DNA of 64,000 nucleotides from Picochlorum sp. 'celeri'. Lineage: Eukaryota; Chlorophyta; Trebouxiophyceae. The position numbers were made by a program, and so were the translations under genes. Each line of letters begins with the position of its first letter. Positions within the stretch are counted from its first letter, which is position 1. The stretch lies in contig JAACMV010000008.1 in the NCBI GenBank assembly GCA_010909725.1, forward strand, positions 62,001 through 126,000, read 5' to 3'. Positions 53,069-63,204 of the stretch are shown piece by piece. Under the pieces are notes generated by a model. The model did no database searches. It worked only from the letters and a program-made list of their open reading frames with translations, and had not been told where the DNA came from.

Positions 53069-53609
53069 TCAGCTTGTTGCTGCTGTCAGAACACTAGATT
53101 TTGATGTCGACCGAGACAGAGAGCTTTCGCGAGACAGATCCTTCTTCAACGCCTGCTGGGCATTCTGAATATCTCGTACCTGATGCATGGTCAAGGAGAC
53201 GCCCTTTGGCAGCACGAGTACATCCCCATCATCGGCAGAGCACTCTTGTTCCCATCCCAGGTGGACCATGACATCCAAGGCGTTGGGCACCTTTACCAGA
53301 TGCGTCTGTATTTTTGGATTCTGAAGCTTCACCTTTCTAAATTTCTCTTCCTGAGGACTGACAATAGTGTTATAGCACAGTTTTTCTATGATTTGAAGAC
53401 TATCAAGACTGGACACCTGGCTCAAACACGCTTGCAGCGGTGTCGCCTTGTCCTTAATCTGATTCGTTGTACTAAAGTATCCTGCAACATATTATTATAG
53501 TTCAAAGGATACATGATGGTCGCTGAAACGACAGAAGAGGAAGAAGAAAGAAAAAAAGCCACGAACAACCACAACCACCAGGTCAATGGTCCGTACCCGC
53601 GTATCCCAT
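53069..53609 (-). CDS. Small PUB/PUG-domain protein
   Basis: Proposed two exons, complement(53069..53481, 53597..53609), give 141 residues. The main exon encodes a PUB domain (ATPLQACLSQVSSLDSLQ, RKVKLQNPKIQTHLVKVP, ALDVMVHLGWEQ), the fold that binds the C-terminus of p97/Cdc48. A short Ser-rich tail follows. No ATG begins that frame. The proposed first exon is only 13 bases (MGYAG joined to YFSTTNQIK), supported by phase and the donor GTACGG but not certain. The N-terminal Met-Gly could be myristoylated (inference). The family includes PNGase and UBXN6, but neither catalytic nor UBX domains are present here, so it may be a minimal Cdc48 cofactor. Confidence 0.72.
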
Positions 53610-53875
53610 CGTACTACTGTCCTCGTTTACCAGCGCTAGTGATTTTAATAAAGTAATCAAATGAACATGGCTGTATTACCAGTCATTCCTGGACTTTGCT
53701 ACCCTACGATTCACAAGACTCCCTAATAAGGGTATTAGGGAGCTCGATCGAAAAAGTCCACCGACTGGCCCTCTCTACTCGGCACTCCTTGTCGCAGGAC
53801 GAGTACAGGTATCGACGACGCCATCTTGCTGCTGCTTAAACTATATTTATACGATAGTGCACGAGATTGAGATCG

Positions 53876-55721
53876 ATGGAATCTCGAGTAGTAGCATATT
53901 GTGTGCTACTATTGCTGGTGCTGGTGCTGGAAACTAGACCAGCAGTTGGAGCTCGACGTGTTCGAGGGCGACGGTTGAATCAACGTACGTTCATGGTTGA
54001 TACTATACCCATATATACAAAAGGATAGTTCTTTTGCCCCGGGATGGTGGTGTCGGGCACTACGGCTCAAAATGAGAACAACCAACCGTGTTTCTGTTAT
54101 CTATCCTGCAGGGAAGGGGAACAATAGTGATGTCCGTGGCGGAAATACGGCAATCTCCATTGGTTCTGGATATTTCTGTGCTGTATCAACTAAATTAGAT
54201 GTGTATTGCTGGGGGACGGAGCCAGAAAGTGGCGAGTCTATTGTGAAACCGACAAAGGTACCGGCTGGTGGTACACAGTTCACGTCAGTGAGCGTTGGGC
54301 TTCGGTATTTGTGTGCCGTGGCAGTTGATGGTACAGCATACTGCAAAGGGAAAGGATTTCATGGTGAGCTTGGGACTGGCGTTGCGGAGGACGTTCGAGA
54401 GGATCTGTCAGTCCCTGTGCAGGGTGGTTTGAAATTTGACCAGGTGACCACCGGTTTATACCATGCGTGTGGTGTGACAGTGGATGATGAATTATACTGT
54501 TGGGGAGATAATGAGTATGGTCAATTGGGTACGGGGGATGATGCGTCATCTGCTGTGCCTGTGAAGATTGGCACTGGGTGGTCTCAGATCTCTGCTGGTG
54601 GAGATCATACATGTGGCACCAAGTTGGATGGCACTGGATACTGCTGGGGACTGAATGATTTTCATCAAGTATCTCCAGGTGCAGAATACCAGTATGCTAC
54701 TCCTCAGAAAGTGAAGGGTACGTGGAGGTCTTTGCATTCTGGATATTCATACACCCTTGGGGTTGATTCAAAGGGTAAAGGGTATGGATGGGGGCTTGCG
54801 GAGAATATAGGCGGGGATAGTGCTGCAGGGGGTCATCTTGGAGATGGAGGTGCCATGTGTTTGGATCTCAAGACTGGAAAAGTGACGTGTGAGCCTTCCA
54901 ACGGGTATGCTGGGTATGCATCTTTTGTAAAGAATCCGACCCCTATGAAGGGTGATAGGAGATGGAAAACGCTTTCTCCTGGAAAGATACCGTGTGGAAT
55001 TGAAGCAAAAACAAAATATTTGTACTGTTGGGGGTACACTGCTGGGGAAGGATACGCCGCAGGCTCTCCTGGAACCAATGTTCCAGTGTTGGTGAGCAAG
55101 TCTGGTTGGAACAATGTTGCGAGTGGTATTAGCGGAGCTCGATGTGGTATTGATGATCAAGGACAAGCATATTGTTGGGGAAGAAATGAATATGACTGCG
55201 TGGATATGTGCCCTCTTGGAGATGGAAATTTGCAGAATAGCAATGTGCCAGCAAAAGTACTTTCAGTGGATAAATGGAGGTCAGACTCTAGTGATGGTGG
55301 ACAAAATATAGCACCTGTCGAGCAGGAGACTGAGGTCGTAGAAGAAGATCCTTTGCCTGTTCCCGCAGAAGAGGCAGAAACTTTGCCTGTTGCCGTAGAA
55401 GAGGCAGAAAATCTGCCAATTGCCGTAGAAGAGGCAGACGCTTTGCCTTCACCAGTGCCAATACCTGTCATAGTCACTGCTCCAGAACCTTCCACAGTAG
55501 AAGACATACCTATACAAGAGATTGCTCCGATGCCCATAGAAGAAGATCAGGGGATGTCAACAACGCCTGATGCTGAAACATCAGCAGCAGGAGTTGCTCC
55601 AGTGCCCACGGAGAGCAATACCCCAGAGCCAGTTGTATCATTGCCAGAATCTGGCACCAACATGCTTCGAAGTATAACAAATGTAGCAGTAGTATTGTGT
55701 CTTGCATTAAATTTTGTGTAA
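53876..55721 (+). CDS. Secreted RCC1-repeat beta-propeller protein with C-terminal GPI-like tail
   Basis: Two exons, 53876..53984 and 54112..55721, give 572 residues. Exon 1 is a signal peptide (MESRVVAYCVLLLLVLVLE, then ARRVRGRRL). Residues from about 45 to 430 form RCC1-type repeats, each with a C(A/G)V...YCWG pattern: FCAVSTKLDVYCWG, LCAVAVDGTAYCKG, ACGVTVDDELYCWG, TCGTKLDGTGYCWG, CGIDDQGQAYCWG. The paired cysteines in most blades suggest disulfides in a secreted propeller, unlike nuclear RCC1. A Pro/Glu/Val/Ala-rich stalk with three 10-residue repeats follows (55351-55440), then Ser/Thr/Pro sequence and a hydrophobic end (ITNVAVVLCLALNFV) resembling a GPI signal. A surface or cell-wall role is inferred. 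Donor GTACGT. The stop is 8 bases from the AP-2 alpha stop. Confidence 0.82.
55351..55440 (+). repeat. Three tandem 30-base repeats in the RCC1-protein stalk
   Basis: Units at 55351, 55381 and 55411 each encode a variant of LPVPAEEAET. They differ at a few bases and stay in frame. A partial fourth copy (CTTTGCC) follows at 55441. Confidence 0.9.
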
Positions 55722-55729
55722 CATACGAA

Positions 55730-58700
55730 TCAGTCAAGGCAGGTATATAATGCATGCATGAGAGCCTCACTTATTGTTGCGTCAGCTGTAGCAACAGTCA
55801 CCGTCATCTCGCTTGGGTCCACATCACTGGCTGTGATGGATGCCATGCATGGAATTTGCTTGACTTTTCCAGATTCGCAGTGGAAAATGCACACAGCACT
55901 CGTGTTCGGGTGACCTAGATCGACTTGAATAATTTCAAAGTTCAACATTGTCAGGATTTGCGCAATCTGTTCTGCTGTAGGGTTGCTTTGGCATTGTTTC
56001 TTCTTTCCCAATTTGAAAGGAGCTCCACTCACTTGATTCCACCTGGTGATGAACACATTTTCCGGAATTGTCACTGGACTGCAGAATTTCGTGACAGGAG
56101 TAGGCAGTTTTAGACTCCTTGCCATTGACTCCCCTCCTGAAGTAAGGTACTGAATCTGCAATACTGGCAACGTATTGTAAGGCAGTACGCATGCCCATGT
56201 AGATTGAAGCATTATCTGCTGACCTTTCCCAATCTCGGCCGGAGCTTCAGTACAATTCACTTCAAAGTATGGTGTTGGAGGTATTGTGAATTTCTTTAAT
56301 TCAAGTGTTCCTTCAGTCTTGTTTCCAACGAAAAAGTCAATCTCCAAGTTTGACATTTTCCCACGTATTTTTAGTCCGATCTGCATATTTGAATCCTCAT
56401 ACAAGATACCACTCATCGAGGTGTAGAGTGATGCTAGCCAGCCATCAATGTCGTCAATCGGTTCTGTTGTGGAGGTTTGTCGCACTTCCTCTGCTACGGT
56501 AGCTTGTGTCTCCTCAATAATACTAGAGCCATTTGTAGCCTCATCTGGTATCTCTGAAGGCTCGTCATTACCGAAATCCAGCAAGTCTAGGACCTGTACA
56601 GGCTGTTGAGGTTCCATAGCTACCTCCTTGCGATCATCATTGATTGCTGCTGTGCTCTCCACATGGACATCAGTTATTTCCGAAGGCTCGGGAGGTTCTG
56701 TTTCAAAATTAGGCTCCTTGGACGAGTCTAGCCAAGCTGGTTGTTCCCTAGCTTCTTCTGATGTACCCTCATTTCCCACGAGTTTTCGAAGCAGTACAGA
56801 CTTTTTCATCTCCCATGGGGGCAAGGTTTGCAGAGCTATTTCCGCAATATTGCGGTTTGAACAGAGAGATAAGTATTCAACTGCTCGCTGCTGCACTTCG
56901 GGATCAATGCTCTTGGATTCATATGCCATCAAGTCATCAATCTTCTTTGCAAGTTCACTGTCTGCGTCAGACCTGCAACGCATCTTCTCATAACAATTCA
57001 AGAACATTGCCTTTGCTTCTGGCGACAGACTATAATAATATTGATGTAATAGATTAAATTGCTCCATTGTTTCCATGCTGCTCTGACGCCCATACTCCCC
57101 GACAATATATGCAGCACATTGCAGGAAGACTTCGTTTGCTACATCTTCCTGAAGGATTTTGGTCACCTTTTCAACCGCATGAGCCTGAAGCTCCTTTTTC
57201 GCGGATACTAAATGCAGTATTGAGTGCCATATTTCATTCGAAGAGGCATCTCCAGCGCAAAGAATCAGCCTGAGCATCACATTGACGTACCACTCTGGAG
57301 AAGGAGGGAAGCGTTCTGCAAGTATCGCTGCTTTAAGGACCAACTCTTCCCTCATGGAATAATCAGATCTTTCTATCGCCGTCAGCAACTCCTCAACAAT
57401 CTCCCCAGCAGTGTCTTTATTTGCTGTCGTAAACAATAAGTTGAGAGCAACACCTGTTATTGAGGAATCTGCATCTGACATGCACGCAATAATTGTCTTT
57501 CTGTGTTGAGATATTGCCTTTGAAATCTGCCATGACTGGGACAATCGATTGATATTCTCCAGCGCTAAATACTTCAAATTTGATTCTCGGACGGTCAAGA
57601 AACGAACCATGAGATTGACAACAAGAGGAGTTAGTTCCTCATCTTCAATGGACACAGCAACAGCAGCAGCTTCAAAGACAATAGCGTGGGCTGCATTGTT
57701 CTTGTTCGGGTTTTTGACTGGATCATTCACTGAAAGAATTTGCTTTAATATTGCTCGCAGCCTTTTCAACATCTCAGGGTTTTCTGGAGCAGGAAAGTAC
57801 TGCAGTGCTCTGAGCACTTTAACTTCTAGCCAAGGAGATGGTAGTCCATAGTATGTGTAGTCCTGAGGAACGTCTTTCTCCCGCAAACGCTCCAAGATTT
57901 CCACTAATCTTGGTATACACGCTTCATAACCTTCGTAGTTCCTTGACACGATCCCCAATAGCAACGTTGTCAGGCCCAGCAGAACACCAAGGTCTGTCTC
58001 TTCTAACAAAGCAGCCATTTTTGATCCCCAATCTTTCGCAGAAAGCAATTGATCATCAGGAGATTTTCTCAACAGTCTCAACAGACAAAGTGCTGCCTTC
58101 TTCCGCACAATAGGTCGGGTGGCCCCGTGCGCCATCACGTTCAGCACGTCGGCAGCAAGTAGTTGCGCAAACTCTGGTCCACCAACTGCAAAGAAGGGAG
58201 TACATCAACAATTGTTCCAAGCCGACATATACATTCATTCAATAAATAAAAATAAAAACACACCATTAGCAGTAAAATCCAGTGCTAGGCATTGAAATGC
58301 CTCATTCCTTGACAAAAGATCACTTCGGACCGAGTTGATCACCAGTCTGAGCAATTCATCATTCTCACTCAAAAACATGCCGCAGACAACATAGCCAACC
58401 TGCTTCTCAGCATACCTGCATCAATTATAAACCAGATCATATCATATTAAATGTACATCACGTGTACCAAGCTCCAAATCGGCGTACGTTGTAGCTGCCA
58501 TCATATCCATAGCTTGCTTGTGGCCAAATTCAACATCATAACCGAGCATCTTTGTATACATCAGCTTCCACAGATATTTCCTCTTATCATATGCTGCATG
58601 GTATAAGATGATCCAAGTCAATCCAGCGTAGAAAACCGAATCAAATCCACACAACATCACGTACAGGACAAGGGCTTGTTGGACGTATACTTCTTTCTGA

Positions 58701-58893
58701 TTTTGCCCAACTCCTTCTGCACCCGTTCATGCTCTGCATCTTTCGTATTGCAATTTCTTATTTCTTGAATATAGTTCTGCAACAATATGGTGTCCAAACG
58801 AATCCGTTACAAACCAAGTTGACTCTAAATCACGACGAAATCGAATCAAGAGCAACGCACCTTCAACCCGCGCTGATTTTCGACCTTTGCCAT
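55730..58893 (-). CDS. AP-2 complex subunit alpha (alpha-adaptin)
   Basis: Five exons, complement(55730..58185, 58264..58415, 58488..58593, 58665..58776, 58861..58893), give 952 residues. All junctions keep phase. The N-terminus is MAKVENQRGLK, then NYIQEIRNCNTKDAEHERV, KRKYLWKLMYTKMLGYDVEFGH and YAEKQVGYVVC, as in alpha-adaptin. The solenoid trunk includes RNEAFQCLALDF, IVRKKAALCLLRLLR and DYTYYGLPSPWLEVKVLR. The hinge has a clathrin-box-like DLLDFG. The appendage (ear) domain ends the protein. It recruits clathrin and cargo at the plasma membrane. This is the most intron-rich gene here, and all four introns lie in the 5' fifth. Donors GTGCGT, GTACGT, GTACGC, GTGTGT. Confidence 0.95.
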
Positions 58894-59362
58894 GATCTGT
58901 GATTACTTTTATTTGTGATTACGTAAGAATATCGATATCAGACTCTTCTGATGTCCAGAGAACTCCGGTTCAAAAGGATTTCTTGTTTCCTTGCTTCACA
59001 GCGTGTTGAATTCCTGGGCTCCGTCACTCTCTGCCACCAAAAACTATTGATTTTACATTTGTTGAAATCATAAAATATCTGCAGCTGGTTATTGCTGTCA
59101 AAGCCTTTGTTTGCTGACAAATGACACGCTCTCCCGTCATCTCCTTTCAAGGGGCAGCAGATCTTGCCACATGATGATCGTATGATCTTCGGTTCCATCA
59201 TGCAGGAGGCGTAGAATTACGTGGTTTTAGAGCAATATCAGTTTGTATCATTCAATGTTCACAAGGCTAGTGTAGATGAATCTCACAGACAGGAAAAGAT
59301 TGATAAAACATGAAATATGGTATCATTCCAGGATTGTTCAACCCAGGTCTAGCACGTGGGCA
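58894..59362. other. Intergenic between AP-2 alpha and the unknown membrane-protein gene
   Basis: Both neighbours are on the minus strand. It should hold the AP-2 alpha promoter and the 3' UTR of the 709-aa gene. An 87-codon minus frame at 58938-59201 is Cys/Lys-rich but has no recognisable domain and I do not call it. Confidence 0.5.
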
Positions 59363-61492
59363 TCATGCAGGAAGATTAGACAGTTTCCTATTTGCTGATT
59401 TTCCAGTTGTTTGAGAGGGATTGTGCTCTGAGGTAAAGGTTTTCGCCGTAGGCGCATTCTCTCCACTCGATACCACCACATAGCCTGGCATTGAACGTGC
59501 TTTTAATGTTGTGATTGCACCGACAATGCAAAGCATCAGAATGCCAGCGATGGCGAACATCATGAAGAGCCAGCGCATATCAAACATATCTGAATCAGAT
59601 GGGACCAATGACGAAGGTCTGTATACCGAGTTTTGGAGCTTGGACACAATCAAGTCGGCAAGGCTGTCTGACTGTGATTCTGCAGCTTGTGTGGTACCTC
59701 CTGTTCTATCACTATTGTATTCAAACATGGAGACCCTGGGCAACCGTGCAGGACTATAAATATTTTGAGATTCCGAGAATGATCTAAAGAGCTGCTCAAT
59801 CATCTCTGGTTCTTCCAGTCCCAGGAATTCAAGTGCTTCTGTCGAGAGTCCGCCAAATTCCTCAGGGCTCTTCATCTTGATGGCAAGGCTGATTTGGTAA
59901 GATTCGTCATCGGGCAAAAAGAATCTAGCAGCGCCATTCAAAACCTCTTCAAGATCTTCTGTAGCAGAAATAAGGTTTTGCGACTCAGCAGACCTGAACC
60001 AGGAGGGATCCGTGGCATATAATGTGACCTCATATTGTTCATATGGCAGCACCTCAGTTTCATCGTCTGCCTGAGAGGACAAAGCACTTCTCAACCGCCT
60101 TCTTCTAGCAATCTTCTTGTCTTTCTCTATATATTGTTTATTTGATGATTCGAATGAAGAAACAGGCTCCATATCCGGAGCATAATTGTCCTCGTATGCA
60201 TACATGTATGCATCAAAGAATTCCTCTGGAATGTACACTGGTGCTGTCATTGCTTCAACCAGTGCATTTATAATCGTTGAAAGAACATCGTCGATAAGAC
60301 CCTCAGCCATTGTGTCATTAGAAACAGGAATGAATACAAACGTTGTTGTTTCCACGAAACCTGGGTTTGTCAAATATACATCCTCCTCTAACCTTGTTCT
60401 TCCTGCACTCACATCTGCCTCACCAGGAAATACAAGATACTCTGGCAAATCGCCTTTGTTTGAGTCAATGACCGAATCTTCTATCAATCGTCGTCCATGA
60501 AGCGATTTCATACGTCCATCAGCCATATCTGCATACTTTTGTCTTGCTTGCTCAGTCTTTTGCCTAATCAACTCTGCAGTCTCTTGTGAAACCCTCAGAC
60601 CAGTCTCACGCAGAGATTTTATCGCCTTCAAGCTGCTTTCGGCATTTTGAAGAAGCTTCTCTCTCGACTCTGTCCAATCAATTGCACTCAAAAGCCTCCT
60701 TGAAGTATCTTGAGGAAGGTCCTCCTCCTGATCAAAATCACTAAACACTGTGGTCATATTCCTCAGAAATTCATCAAACAGGGGATCTGATACCCCACTC
60801 TCATTCAGTGATGCGCTGCTATCTTCAACTAACTCTGGAACAGGTACAGCCAGGCCATCAACGGCAGGTTCTGGTGCAGGCACCAATTCTCCCGATCCTT
60901 CAGCACCTCCAATGAACCCAGAGAATAGGCCCTTTGATCGATCAAAAAATTCTGCAATCTTTCGGTACTGCTCAATCTGCTCTGAAATCTTCTTTCCACT
61001 GCTTGCAATATCCGTCAATGCAGACCTATCTGTGAGACTATTTAGCAGATCTGCAGTGGACGTTTGGAGTGCACTCTGTGCAGCATTCTGAATGAGACGA
61101 ACAGCATTCTCAATCTTGCTCTCTGCTTCCACCTTGGACTCCTCTAACCTCTTTTGCGCCTCCTGTTTCGATGTATCATCATAAATTTGACGAAGTCTCC
61201 TCCTCCCAGATCCGTGCTTTGAAATCCTGTGCCCTGTCCCTACTACTTTTTCTAAATGAGACAATGCATCCACAGAATGCTTTGATGCTTCCGAAAGATA
61301 TTCTTCAAATTTTCTTCCACCATGATTGCGCCAGTTATATAATGTATCATTCAAACGTGATAATGAGTTCTCCATATGCCTCATGAATGCATCGTGGTAG
61401 TCATGGACGTCAGATTTGGGCAAATGCGTCGCGGGGGTTGCTTGCACACACGCCAAAGTGGCGACAATGAGCATTAAATAATAATGCTTCAT
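59363..61492 (-). CDS. Unrecognised type I membrane protein, 709 residues
   Basis: Single exon. I do not recognise the family. A signal peptide covers about 1-19 (MKHYYLMLIVATLACVQATP). A long region of amphipathic helices (about 30-190) has regular Ala/Leu/Glu heptads (ENAVRLIQNAAQSALQT), and two further acidic regions follow. The ectodomain, about 610 residues, is acidic. A single TM helix near 645-668 (WLFMMFAIAGILMLCIVGAITT) is followed by a polar tail of about 40 residues. Four basic motifs of the RRL kind occur (SGRRRLRQ, TSRRLLSA, HGRRLIED, ARRRRLRSA), resembling dibasic processing sites. There are very few cysteines outside the signal and TM regions. A cell-surface protein processed into fragments is an inference. 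Confidence 0.75.
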   Translation of the reverse strand: MKHYYLMLIVATLACVQATPATHLPKSDVHDYHDAFMRHMENSLSRLNDTLYNWRNHGGRKFEEYLSEASKHSVDALSHLEKVVGTGHRISKHGSGRRRLRQIYDDTSKQEAQKRLEESKVEAESKIENAVRLIQNAAQSALQTSTADLLNSLTDRSALTDIASSGKKISEQIEQYRKIAEFFDRSKGLFSGFIGGAEGSGELVPAPEPAVDGLAVPVPELVEDSSASLNESGVSDPLFDEFLRNMTTVFSDFDQEEDLPQDTSRRLLSAIDWTESREKLLQNAESSLKAIKSLRETGLRVSQETAELIRQKTEQARQKYADMADGRMKSLHGRRLIEDSVIDSNKGDLPEYLVFPGEADVSAGRTRLEEDVYLTNPGFVETTTFVFIPVSNDTMAEGLIDDVLSTIINALVEAMTAPVYIPEEFFDAYMYAYEDNYAPDMEPVSSFESSNKQYIEKDKKIARRRRLRSALSSQADDETEVLPYEQYEVTLYATDPSWFRSAESQNLISATEDLEEVLNGAARFFLPDDESYQISLAIKMKSPEEFGGLSTEALEFLGLEEPEMIEQLFRSFSESQNIYSPARLPRVSMFEYNSDRTGGTTQAAESQSDSLADLIVSKLQNSVYRPSSLVPSDSDMFDMRWLFMMFAIAGILMLCIVGAITTLKARSMPGYVVVSSGENAPTAKTFTSEHNPSQTTGKSANRKLSNLPA

Positions 61493-63204
61493 TATTACGG
61501 CTCCTTAGTAATCAAATGTCTTCCTTTACCGATGTTGTAGACGTGCCAAAACTCACGACACCTCGGGAATACTCTGCCCTGAACACAGTTGCTACCCCAA
61601 TGGACCGTATTTGCTAATGAATTCTTTACCACACGATAGATTTTCTAAAAATAGCTAATTATTCTACGGCATATTGTCACGCACGCGGTGAAACGTGTAG
61701 ATCTGCTCCGGAGCGGTGAACTTGTTCGTGAGGACGAGGTGTCGACACCCCACCAATCGGTGATATCTTGATGAATCATAATACCAGACGATTTTCAATC
61801 ATGTCAATACATATGTTCCACGAATGGATTGAAACCACAGCAGCCCTGTTGAGCATTGCCCAAACGTGTTCTCCCACCTTGCTTGCCCAAGCGCTTTGGG
61901 TAGTGGCGCCCTGAAAAAAAGTCAAAGTCAAAGGAGGCGCCTAATGTCGGTTGACAACTAACTCCCCCACTAGGACACGCCGAGCAGGTAGCGGGTTATA
62001 CCAGTCTACATCCCCTAGAACACGTACGCTCGGAATGAAATCATAATCTAAAGTTAAAGTTAATGCGGATGCTGAGTCACCAAATCCTCTCGTATGTATC
62101 GGCGATTGGGGTTTTCACTCAGCACTGCACGTGTACCCTCCCCACATCATCCATCAGGATGAGTTTGTCATGATATCAATGGCCAATACAGACCCCAATC
62201 TATACTATAGAGGAGCAACTAGCTTTGCGCTTCCACCCATGCTCCGATACCCCAGCATCAACAATGTAATGGCTCTCTCCACAAGCCCTTGATGGGTCGC
62301 GATGAGCTGCGCTGATCCAACTACGCTAGTAGTCCCTGAGGATACCCCATTGCAACCTACTATTGCTCAATTTCAATATTTAGATATCTTGGTGCAAGGA
62401 TGATTATTAATATCCACCCACATATGCCGCTCACGGTGAATCTTGTCTGGAGCGTGAGCATCGGACACGAACAGATATTCTCATTATCAGTCGACAATCC
62501 GCCTTCTAAACCCCTTATATTGGATTTAAAAATATAATTGATCACTTATATATGAAGAATTCTCATGTATTCCGCCAACGAGATGCACTTGTCAAACCGA
62601 GCTTGTACGAGGCCAGGGCTGGGACAAGAGACTGATCTCTATACGTTGGATTTTGTCCTTCCGCTCAATATATAACATGGCAAGGTACTCAGAAACATAT
62701 CTGAAGATCATCCATGAGAAATCCATGGGCAGCTCGAGGCGATCTGCCTCCATCTTGGCTTCTCAATTCCCCCTCAAGAATATTCTACTGTATCCCGCAT
62801 CTTACAGCGTCATGCTGCATTGCAGTGTCAAAATGGAGCTGCAATTGCACATGTGTACGAGTGTAGCGCGTAGATCTCGCGGTAACTTGGCCGGCACGAG
62901 CACTTGTTGGAGAGTTTGCCAGAGCCAAGACAGTTCCTTGGTTTAGAGTTTAGACCATAGTTTGTATTGACGCATCGCCATCACCAATCTACCTCGAATT
63001 CACGCTGCTCTAGTTCCATGACATATACTAGACCAATATCAGTCCATTCGCAGGTGAACAACCGATCGTGGAAAGGTATTTCCGTTCATCCGCTTCCCCC
63101 ATGGGCACCATGGACAAACAGGCCGATGAAGCCAACGCGCCGTCCGAGATGAGAGTATCTAGTGATTCGTCGCAACCGGGTACTCCACATTTCTATTTTC
63201 CATC
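61493..63204. other. 1.7-kb stretch without a supported gene
   Basis: Largest gene-free gap apart from the transposon. Open frames of 60-100 codons (for example 62653-62946 plus) lack family features or consistent codon bias. Short direct runs AAAGTCAAAGTCAAAGG near 61919 and AAAGTTAAAGTTAA near 62049 are visible. No tRNA, snRNA or transposon hallmark was found. The proximal part should hold the promoter of the 709-aa gene, and the distal part that of the RRM gene. Confidence 0.55.

Noticed and set aside
36072..58893. Functional endocytosis cluster (clathrin heavy chain and AP-2 alpha)
   Set aside because: The genes are 14 kb apart with many unrelated genes between, so co-location is likely coincidence.
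61919..61936. Paired W-box-like TTGAC words (AAAGTCAAAGTCAAAGG)
   Set aside because: Short motif expected by chance, with no WRKY context or spacing evidence.
62298..62345. Possible C/D-box snoRNA (GCGATGA ... CTGA)
   Set aside because: The C box deviates from RUGAUGA, and no terminal stem or guide match can be shown.
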